DNA of 39,803 bases from Pseudoalteromonas phenolica (GTDB lineage: Bacteria > Pseudomonadota > Gammaproteobacteria > Enterobacterales > Alteromonadaceae): assembly GCF_005876835.1 (NCBI RefSeq), contig NZ_PPSW01000051.1, forward strand, positions 1-39,803, given 5' to 3'. The translations under genes and the position numbers were made by a program. The notes under the pieces were generated by a model. It was given only the letters and a program-made list of their open reading frames with translations, searched no databases and was not told the DNA's origin. Shown in pieces: positions 23,513 to 30,789 of this stretch. Each line of letters starts with the position of its first letter. Position 1 is the first letter of the stretch.

Positions 23513-24991
23513 TTATTTATTAAGAGACATAATGTTTAACGAGTCCCAAATTTCATCTACTCGTTGCTTGATTGATTCATCCATCACAATGGGTTCACCC
23601 CATTCTCGGTCGGTTTCACCTGGCCATTTATTGGTGGCATCCATTCCCATTTTTGAGCCAAGACCTGACACCGGAGAGGCAAAGTCGAGGTAATCAATCG
23701 GGGTATTTTCGATCATGGTGGTGTCACGAGCAGGGTCCATACGTGTAGTAATGGCCCAAATGACATCATTCCAATCTCGCGCGTTGACGTCATCGTCACA
23801 GACAATAACAAACTTGGTGTACATGAATTGACGTAAGAATGACCAAACGCCCATCATCACACGTTTCGCATGACCCGGATACTGTTTCTTCATGGTGACC
23901 ACGGCCATACGATATGAACAGCCCTCAGGCGGTAAATAAAAGTCGACAATTTCTGGGAATTGCTTTTGTAAAATAGGCACAAATACTTCGTTCAGTGCCA
24001 CGCCTAAAATGGCTGGCTCATCGGGCGGACGACCTGTATAAGTGCTGTGATAAATCGGGTTCTCACGATGGGTAATGTGTGTGACGGTCATCACTGGGAA
24101 GTCATCCACTTCGTTGTAATAACCCGTGTGGTCACCATAAGGCCCTTCAGGTGCCATCTCACCTTGTTCAATATAGCCTTCAAGTACAATCTCGGCAGTG
24201 GCCGGTACTTGTAGGTCGTTAGACACAGACTTAACGACTTCAGTTTTTGAACCGCGCAGCAAACCGGCAAATGCATATTCACTTAAGGTATCTGGCACAG
24301 GGGTTACTGCGCCTAAAATCGTCGCCGGATCAGCGCCTAGCGCAACCGATACCGGGTAAGGTTCGCCCGGGTGCTCTTTACACCACTCTTGATAATCAAG
24401 TGCACCACCACGGTGTGATAACCAGCGCATAATAATCTTGTTCTTACCTAATAACTGCTGGCGATAAATACCTAAGTTCTGGCGTTTTTTATATGGCCCT
24501 TTGGTGACGGTTAAGCCCCAAGTGATCAGCGGCGCTGCATCACCTGGCCAACAATGTTGAATAGGGAGCTTGGTTAAATCGACATCATCACCAGTTAACA
24601 CCACTTGCTGACAAGGCGCTTTGCGCACTTCTTTAGCAGGCATATTAAGCACTTGCTTAAACACCGGAATTTGTCCTAAAGCTTCTTTAATGCCTTTTGG
24701 TGGCTCTGGCTCTTTTAAGAAAGCCAATAACTTACCTACTTCACGTAGTTCGCTGACATCGGTTTGACCCATGCCCATCGCAACACGCTTTGGTGTACCG
24801 AATAAGTTGGCTAAAACAGGAATATCAAACCCTTCAGGGTTTTCAAATAAAATCGCTGGGCCGCCAGCACGCAAGGTGCGATCGGCTATTTCGGTCATCT
24901 CTAGCTTGGTAGAGATAGGCTGCTTAACCCGAACAAGTTCACCTTGTTCTTCTAAGCGCGTAATAAAGTCTCTTAAGTCTTTGTATTTCAT
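23513..24991 (-). CDS. ubiD: 4-hydroxy-3-polyprenylbenzoate decarboxylase
   Basis: UbiD removes the carboxyl group from the prenylated 4-hydroxybenzoate ring in ubiquinone synthesis, using prenylated FMN made by UbiX (not in this window). The 492-aa protein follows E. coli UbiD nearly end to end. It shows LRAGGPAILFENP, RQNLGIYRQQ, the EGYIEQGEMAPEGPYGDHTGYYN active-site region with its conserved glutamates, and CDDDVNARDWNDV. The frame is open to 25054. I chose ATG 24991 (MKYKDLRDF, matching the E. coli start), though ATG 25000 three codons upstream is also possible. Neither has a strong ribosome binding site. Confidence 0.95.
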   Translation of the reverse strand: MKYKDLRDFITRLEEQGELVRVKQPISTKLEMTEIADRTLRAGGPAILFENPEGFDIPVLANLFGTPKRVAMGMGQTDVSELREVGKLLAFLKEPEPPKGIKEALGQIPVFKQVLNMPAKEVRKAPCQQVVLTGDDVDLTKLPIQHCWPGDAAPLITWGLTVTKGPYKKRQNLGIYRQQLLGKNKIIMRWLSHRGGALDYQEWCKEHPGEPYPVSVALGADPATILGAVTPVPDTLSEYAFAGLLRGSKTEVVKSVSNDLQVPATAEIVLEGYIEQGEMAPEGPYGDHTGYYNEVDDFPVMTVTHITHRENPIYHSTYTGRPPDEPAILGVALNEVFVPILQKQFPEIVDFYLPPEGCSYRMAVVTMKKQYPGHAKRVMMGVWSFLRQFMYTKFVIVCDDDVNARDWNDVIWAITTRMDPARDTTMIENTPIDYLDFASPVSGLGSKMGMDATNKWPGETDREWGEPIVMDESIKQRVDEIWDSLNIMSLNK

Positions 24992-25121
24992 CGTTGGCAT
25001 AGGGCACTTTTCATTGTCGCGAAGTATATCAAGATGTGGCGAAAATGGCATCACATCTTAAGTTCAGTCAGGTATACGAAGGTAAATGCATTTTTGTTTG
25101 ATTTTGCACAAATGCATTAAA

Positions 25122-25136
25122 TTGAACTATGTTCAA
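25122..25136. promoter_or_regulatory. Perfect inverted repeat, possible operator
   Basis: TTGAAC (25122-25127), TAT, GTTCAA (25131-25136) form a perfect 6-base dyad between the divergent ubiD and GGDEF-EAL genes, 46 bases before the latter. AAATGCATT also occurs twice just upstream. The binding protein is unknown. Confidence 0.35.
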
Positions 25137-25181
25137 CTATTGCGGATTAGATTATAGTCGAATGTGTTGTGTGATTTGTGA

Positions 25182-27785
25182 GTGGAAGTTTTGAAGCGAC
25201 TTAAAGCGATATTGATGTGTGCCTTACTCAGCTTGAGTCAGAACGCCAGTGCCGATCATTTACCTGAGGTGGTTTTTGAGCAACACAGCGCAGTGATGCT
25301 TGTGATAACGCCTTCAACAGGCGCCATTGTGGCTGCCAATGGTGCAGCTGATCAATTCTATGGCTATCAAGTTGGAGAGCTTGAACAGCGGTTCATCCAA
25401 AACATTAATCAACTCACGCCAGAGCAAGTTGCTAACGAGCGTGCTAACGCCGCAGCTGAAGGGCGCAATTACTTTATCTTTAGACATCAATTGGCTAATG
25501 GTGAGATCCGTACTGTGAGTGTTCACTCTGCGCCTTTTACCGACGAGCACGGCAAACAACAGTTATTGTCTGTGATCACCGATATAAGTGAACAACGCGC
25601 TTTACAAGAATCGCTTTGGCATTACCAAGCCAATCTAGAGCAGCAAGTTGAAATACAAACCGACGCCATTCAACAAGCCAGTCGAATGCAATTGCTGCTG
25701 TCTTTTGTGGTGATTGTTTTACTCATTGGCTCTTTGCTCATTTTGGGGCGCTTTTTTATTAAGCTTAAAAATGCCAAGCGTAAAGCAGACTCTCAAGGGG
25801 CGCGTTTATCGTCTATTTTTGATGCCATCGAGGGCTACTTACTTTTCACCTCTCGTTCAGGCACAGTACTTGATGCTAACCAGCAGGTTTTTCAAGACAT
25901 TGAGAGTCGTGACTCTATTGTTGGTAGAGCGTTAGGTGAAGTTTTTTTTAGTAATGTTGATTGGGCAAATCAGTCTTATGGCAGTTCAGAGCATCGCTTA
26001 AAGGTAAAAGACGAGTGGCGCTTTTTTAAGGTTGATAAGCAAGCGGTAAATAACGCCGACAAATCGCTCGGTGATTTATATATGTTGCAAGATATTACTG
26101 CGCAATTAGCCATTGAGCGTGAGCAGCGTCTAGCCAGTACAGTATTTGCGACAACCAGTGAAGGGGTATTGGTTTCTGATAAACACAATCAGATCCAAAT
26201 GGTGAACCGGGCATTTACTGAAATCACCGGATTTACGCAAGAACAAGTACTAGGGCAGTCGCCTGCGATTTTAAATTCAGGCCATCATGGGCCAGCTTTT
26301 TTCTCGCAAATGTACGACACTTTAAGCCAACGAGGTCATTGGGAAGGTGAGGTCTGGAATCGTCGCAAAAGTGGCGAAGTATTCCCTTGTTGGCTGCAGG
26401 TATCTGCGGTATTTGATCAGCAGGGTGAAATCGAAATGCATGTTGCCTTGTTTAATGATATCACCTCGCGTAAGCACCACGAACATATGATGTGGCAACA
26501 AGCCAACTTTGATACTTTAACCAGTTTGGCGAATCGCAGAAATTATCGAGAAAAGTTTGAAAATGCGCTGCAAAAGGCCAAAAAAGATAAAAGCCGCTTG
26601 GCTGTGTGTTTTATTGATTTAGATAGGTTCAAGGCAGTAAACGACACGCTCGGTCATCATATTGGTGACTTAATGCTAATCGAAGCGGCGATGCGTTTAG
26701 AAGAGTGCACCAGAAACTCAGACACCGTGGCCCGTTTAGGGGGAGACGAATTTGCGTTATTACTGCCTGATGTCGATTCAATTACCAAAGTTGAGCAAAT
26801 CGCGACACAAATTCTTGAAAAGCTACACGAACCTTATGAACTTGAGGGTCATGAAGTGTTTGCTTCGGGGAGTATGGGGATCACCTTCTACCCGGAAGAT
26901 GGCGACGATACCAAGGTCTTGCTGCGTAATGCCGATAATGCCATGTATAAAGCCAAAGAGTTGGGACGAAACTGCTTCCAATTTTATACTTCGGCCATGC
27001 ATGAACATGCAAAAGCACGCAGCCAGTTAGAAGGTGCGCTGCATAAGGCACTTGTAAATAATGAGTTTCATATCGCTTATCAACCAATCCTCTCTCGTGA
27101 TGATGTAAGAATTGGATGTGAAGCCTTGTTACGTTGGGAAAACAAAGCCCTCGGCTCGGTATCGCCCGCGGACTTCATCCCGATTTGTGAAGAACTTGGT
27201 TTGATTATTTCTATAGGTGAGTGGGTAATGTACCAAGCTTGTTCGCAAGCTAAAGCGTGGCAGCAGCAATGTGATAAACCTTTTTTTATTACCGTGAATG
27301 TTTCTAGCACCCAGTTTAAGCGTCAAAGTGTTGTGGAATTGGTAAAAAAAGTGCTCAACCAAACTGGCTTAGAAGCTCGATACTTAACGATTGAGATCAC
27401 AGAAACCGTGCTTGTCGATAATTCAGAAAGTATTTTATTGCAGCTTAAGGCACTCAGAGCCATGGGGGTTGAACTGGCTATAGATGATTTTGGTACGGGT
27501 TATTCTTCTTTAAGCTACTTAAAGCGCTTCCCGCTTTCTAAGCTTAAAATTGACAGAGAGTTTGTAAGAGACCTGCCTGATGATCAGGATGACCATGAAA
27601 TGGTTAAAGCGATTATCTCAATGGCCAGTAATTTAAACCTTAAAGTGGTTGCTGAGGGTGTAGAGACAGACGAGCAGTTATGGCTATTGAATGAATTGGG
27701 CTGTGACTTTACACAAGGCTACTTGCATAGTAAGCCGCTGCAAGCAGCGGCATTTGAAGGCTTTTTAGCTGAATATGCCAGTTAA
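25182..27785 (+). CDS. PAS-GGDEF-EAL cyclic-di-GMP turnover protein
   Basis: The 867-aa membrane protein makes and/or degrades c-di-GMP. The order is a signal-like hydrophobic start (about 6-24), a PAS domain (about 28-140) likely outside the membrane, a membrane helix (about 169-195) and a second PAS-like region (about 205-310). A third PAS follows (about 315-435, with GFTQEQVLGQSP), then GGDEF (about 445-605) and EAL (about 615-865). The cyclase motif is intact (RLGGDEF, near residue 520), with an RxxD inhibitory site (RNSD) five residues before it. The EAL motif EALLRW (near 647), ITVNVS, EITETV, DDFGTGYSS and AEGVET are also intact, so both activities are possible. The start is taken as GTG 25182. 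TTG 25191 is an alternative, and neither has a good ribosome binding site. Confidence 0.92.
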   Translation: MEVLKRLKAILMCALLSLSQNASADHLPEVVFEQHSAVMLVITPSTGAIVAANGAADQFYGYQVGELEQRFIQNINQLTPEQVANERANAAAEGRNYFIFRHQLANGEIRTVSVHSAPFTDEHGKQQLLSVITDISEQRALQESLWHYQANLEQQVEIQTDAIQQASRMQLLLSFVVIVLLIGSLLILGRFFIKLKNAKRKADSQGARLSSIFDAIEGYLLFTSRSGTVLDANQQVFQDIESRDSIVGRALGEVFFSNVDWANQSYGSSEHRLKVKDEWRFFKVDKQAVNNADKSLGDLYMLQDITAQLAIEREQRLASTVFATTSEGVLVSDKHNQIQMVNRAFTEITGFTQEQVLGQSPAILNSGHHGPAFFSQMYDTLSQRGHWEGEVWNRRKSGEVFPCWLQVSAVFDQQGEIEMHVALFNDITSRKHHEHMMWQQANFDTLTSLANRRNYREKFENALQKAKKDKSRLAVCFIDLDRFKAVNDTLGHHIGDLMLIEAAMRLEECTRNSDTVARLGGDEFALLLPDVDSITKVEQIATQILEKLHEPYELEGHEVFASGSMGITFYPEDGDDTKVLLRNADNAMYKAKELGRNCFQFYTSAMHEHAKARSQLEGALHKALVNNEFHIAYQPILSRDDVRIGCEALLRWENKALGSVSPADFIPICEELGLIISIGEWVMYQACSQAKAWQQQCDKPFFITVNVSSTQFKRQSVVELVKKVLNQTGLEARYLTIEITETVLVDNSESILLQLKALRAMGVELAIDDFGTGYSSLSYLKRFPLSKLKIDREFVRDLPDDQDDHEMVKAIISMASNLNLKVVAEGVETDEQLWLLNELGCDFTQGYLHSKPLQAAAFEGFLAEYAS

Positions 27786-27792
27786 AACAGGC

Positions 27793-28581
27793 TTAATGGC
27801 AAAGCGCTTTGTGTTTATCACAAAATGACTCAAGTGCAGCCTTGGCTTTTAAGTTGTTTTGCTCTGCAGCACTTTTGTACCATTTATACGCACCTGCTAA
27901 ATCAACATCACCGCCTTCTCCGTACTCAAGCATATCTGCGAGATTATATTGGCCAAAGTCATACCCCTGTTCTGCAGCCTGTATAAACAGCTTTCTTGCT
28001 TCCTCAAAGTCTCTAGCTAAATAAGCTCGCACGCCTTCTTGGTTAAATTGATTAAATGAGACTTTGAGTTTATGTGGTACATGTTCAGGAGCCGCTCTGT
28101 GTCTTACTATGCCACCCATCACATAGATGTCTGTAGGGCGGAAGATTTCGTCAATGGCACCTTGGTCATAAAGCGCTGCTAACTCTGATTTTTTAAAGCT
28201 AATTAGTGCCGGGCGGAAATAGTTATTGAGCATTAAGCTATCTAGTTTAATGGCACGCTCTGCACCACGCTTTTTACGATAAGTGTAACTGCCTTGTTTT
28301 AGGGTGATAGAGTCTTCTTCTACAGAGAGTACCTGAGCAACACGATATTGGGTCTGGTATTTACGGTCTTTAATCAAATGACCCATATCTAAGATAAGCA
28401 CATCATCAACTTTAGGGGCTGATAAAAACTCAGCCTGTTGTTGCTTGTTTTCAAAAATGCTGTAAGCAAAGTAAGTAATTACAATGAGTGCAATAACAAA
28501 CATAGTGCGGTGGTGATGTTTGTAGAGTTTGTCTGTTTGATCATGGAAGTAAAAAAGAGACTTTTGGAAAATGGTTTGCAT
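27793..28581 (-). CDS. Membrane-anchored Sel1-repeat protein
   Basis: The 262-aa protein has one membrane helix (about residues 27-43) after a short cytoplasmic start, a middle domain of about 130 residues that I do not recognise, and a C-terminal pair of Sel1-like repeats. These are roughly residues 185-255, with ARKLFIQAAEQGYDFGQYNLADMLEYG and AYKWYKSAAEQNNLKAKAAL. Sel1 repeats mediate protein contacts. AGGGAA before ATG supports the start. It converges on the GGDEF-EAL gene with a 7-base gap and no terminator, and diverges from dbpA. Confidence 0.8.
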   Translation of the reverse strand: MQTIFQKSLFYFHDQTDKLYKHHHRTMFVIALIVITYFAYSIFENKQQQAEFLSAPKVDDVLILDMGHLIKDRKYQTQYRVAQVLSVEEDSITLKQGSYTYRKKRGAERAIKLDSLMLNNYFRPALISFKKSELAALYDQGAIDEIFRPTDIYVMGGIVRHRAAPEHVPHKLKVSFNQFNQEGVRAYLARDFEEARKLFIQAAEQGYDFGQYNLADMLEYGEGGDVDLAGAYKWYKSAAEQNNLKAKAALESFCDKHKALCH

Positions 28582-28761
28582 AACAGCTTCCCTGTACCGA
28601 TTAAAACTTCAGTCTGCCATAAGTTCGTAATCTAGTCATGTGCTGAAACTCTGAGCGGTTTGATTTTGAAGCTTAATAACCATGCTGTAAATGTGTGGTC
28701 GAGCGCATTTGCTGGTAAACTAAGCCATTAAATAAGCTTTGTTAGAGAGACGATAAGCATC

Positions 28762-30138
28762 ATGCAATTTAATACACTGGCTTTATCACCCGTATTACTT
28801 GAGACCATTGTGCAATTAGGGTTTAAACAGATGACAGAGGTTCAGGTGCAAAGCTTGCCACTGATCCTCGACCAACAAGATGTGATTGCACAAGCGAAAA
28901 CAGGATCAGGTAAAACGCTGGCGTTTGCGCTTGGTGTGTTATCTAAACTCGATGTATCGAGTATGCATGTACAAGGCTTAGTACTGTGCCCAACACGCGA
29001 GCTGGCAGATCAGGTGGCGACAGAAATTAGAAAGCTAGCCAGTGGCACTGCAAATGTTAAAATTCTTACCTTATGTGGTGGTGTGCCTATTGGGCCGCAA
29101 ATAAGCTCTCTTGAACATGGGGCGCATATTATTGTCGGTACGCCAGGGCGCATAGAAGATCACTTGTTTAAGGGCACGCTCGACTTAACACAAGTAAACA
29201 CCTTAGTGCTTGATGAAGCCGACCAAATGCTCGATATGGGTTTTACTGATGCGATAGAAAACATCGTTGCTTATTTACCACCTGAGCGTCAAAGCCTCTT
29301 ATTTAGTGCAACCTATCCCAAAAATATTGAATCACTTTCTGCGCAACTGATGCGCAACCCACAGCAAGTTAAAGTTGAAGAAGTGGGGATCAATAAAAGC
29401 ATCAAACAAACTTTTTATAAGCTCAGTAATAACAAGCTGCGTTTTAATACACTGCGACTACTTCTGATGAAGCATCAACCAAAAAGTTGTGTGGTGTTTT
29501 GTAATACCAAGGTGGAAACTAAGCGCTTATTTGAAGAATTAAAAGAGGCCGGTTTTTATGCTTCGGCACTGCATGGCGATTTAGCTCAGCAAGAGCGTGC
29601 CATGATGTTGATGCGTTTTGCCAATAAGAGCGCTTCTATTTTAGTGGCGACTGATGTTGCGGCGCGAGGCTTGGATATTGATGATATGGACATGGTGATT
29701 AACTATCATCTCGCACTCGACCCTAAAACCCATGTTCACCGGGTGGGCCGAACAGGTCGTGGTGATAAAAAAGGCCTGGCGTGTTCTATCTTTGGTGAAA
29801 AAGAGGCGTTCAGAGTTAAGCAAATAGAACAGCTATATGATCGTGAATTTGAACCTGCGGTTTTACCTTCGCTGAGCTTATTAGATAAACCGCCTTATAA
29901 ACCAGAAATGCAAACCCTCTATATTGACGGTGGTAAAAAGCAAAAGCTACGCGCTGGTGACATAGTCGGTTGTTTAACGGGCGAAGAGGGCATTGGCTTT
30001 TCGCAAATCGGTAAGATCACTGTGTTTGAAAACCAGTCGTTTGTTGCTGTGAAGCGCGAAGCAAGTAAACCGGCTTTTAGAAAGCTGCGAGATAACAAAA
30101 TCAAAGGTAAGAAATACCAAGTACGCCGCGTCAATTAA
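28762..30138 (+). CDS. dbpA: ATP-dependent RNA helicase DbpA
   Basis: DbpA is a DEAD-box helicase that acts on 23S rRNA hairpin 92 during large-subunit assembly. The 458-aa protein has the Q-motif region, Walker A AKTGSGKT (residues 45-52), PTRELADQ, TPGRIEDH, VLDEADQMLDMG, SAT, ATDVAARGLDID and HRVGRTGRG. The C-terminal DbpA RNA-binding domain (from about residue 385, with TLYIDGGKKQKLRAGDI and KIKGKKYQVRRVN) distinguishes it from other DEAD-box proteins. The ribosome binding site is weak. Its stop codon overlaps the stop of the convergent DnaJ-related gene. Confidence 0.95.
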   Translation: MQFNTLALSPVLLETIVQLGFKQMTEVQVQSLPLILDQQDVIAQAKTGSGKTLAFALGVLSKLDVSSMHVQGLVLCPTRELADQVATEIRKLASGTANVKILTLCGGVPIGPQISSLEHGAHIIVGTPGRIEDHLFKGTLDLTQVNTLVLDEADQMLDMGFTDAIENIVAYLPPERQSLLFSATYPKNIESLSAQLMRNPQQVKVEEVGINKSIKQTFYKLSNNKLRFNTLRLLLMKHQPKSCVVFCNTKVETKRLFEELKEAGFYASALHGDLAQQERAMMLMRFANKSASILVATDVAARGLDIDDMDMVINYHLALDPKTHVHRVGRTGRGDKKGLACSIFGEKEAFRVKQIEQLYDREFEPAVLPSLSLLDKPPYKPEMQTLYIDGGKKQKLRAGDIVGCLTGEEGIGFSQIGKITVFENQSFVAVKREASKPAFRKLRDNKIKGKKYQVRRVN

Positions 30139-30719
30139 ACTGATTTAATGTGTCCAAGCAGCTGTTGATACTCATTCTGCAACTGCTTGAATCGTGTATC
30201 GTCATGACTGCCTTTGTCTGGGTGGTACTGAATGGCCAATTGCCGCCAGCGTCGGCGAATGGCTTTTTCTTCAAGTGGCTTTGTTAACTGCCATTGCACA
30301 CACAAGTCATCGAGGTCAAATTTACTCAGTGTATTCTGCGGATGATGAAAACCTTGAGCAAAACGTTGCCAAAAAGAATCTAGCAATGATGTTATTTCTT
30401 CATTATCTGTTTGGTAGTTCTGCCAATCTAAATAATAAGTACTGAGAGGTGTTTTTAATTCAGGGGCTTGGCCTTTGTCAGCAAGGTAAATATCCATGCT
30501 ATCTATATGTAAGTAGATATCGTCTTCAATGAGTTCCAGTTGCAAAGTATATAAGCTATTCATCAACACAAAGTTGCGTTTGAATAAATCTTGATTTGGG
30601 TCTTCATCAAGTTGCTGAAGTAAGTCAACGGTTTGAAGATGAGCGGCTAACGTATGGACTTTAAAGTGTGCGCCATTACTCAGCACTGAAAAAATTTCAT
30701 CTAGAATTGGACGCAACAT
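30135..30719 (-). CDS. DnaJ-related protein with C-terminal J domain
   Basis: The 194-aa protein has an N-terminal domain of the DNAJ_related type (residues 1-100, LRPILDEIFSVLSNG then NFVLMNSLYTLQLEL) and a short C-terminal J domain (about 145-194). The J domain includes RRRWRQLAIQYHPDKGSHDD, with the HPD triad at His166-Asp168. J domains stimulate the ATPase of Hsp70-type chaperones. The client is unknown. It overlaps the end of dbpA by four bases, the two stop codons sharing TTAA at 30135-30138. Confidence 0.85.
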   Translation of the reverse strand: MLRPILDEIFSVLSNGAHFKVHTLAAHLQTVDLLQQLDEDPNQDLFKRNFVLMNSLYTLQLELIEDDIYLHIDSMDIYLADKGQAPELKTPLSTYYLDWQNYQTDNEEITSLLDSFWQRFAQGFHHPQNTLSKFDLDDLCVQWQLTKPLEEKAIRRRWRQLAIQYHPDKGSHDDTRFKQLQNEYQQLLGHIKSV

Positions 30720-30789
30720 TGTCCCTCTGAGTTTGTTGGTGTATCTTCACCTTACCATGTTTATTTTTTGTTAGGCAATGAGGGCAAGG

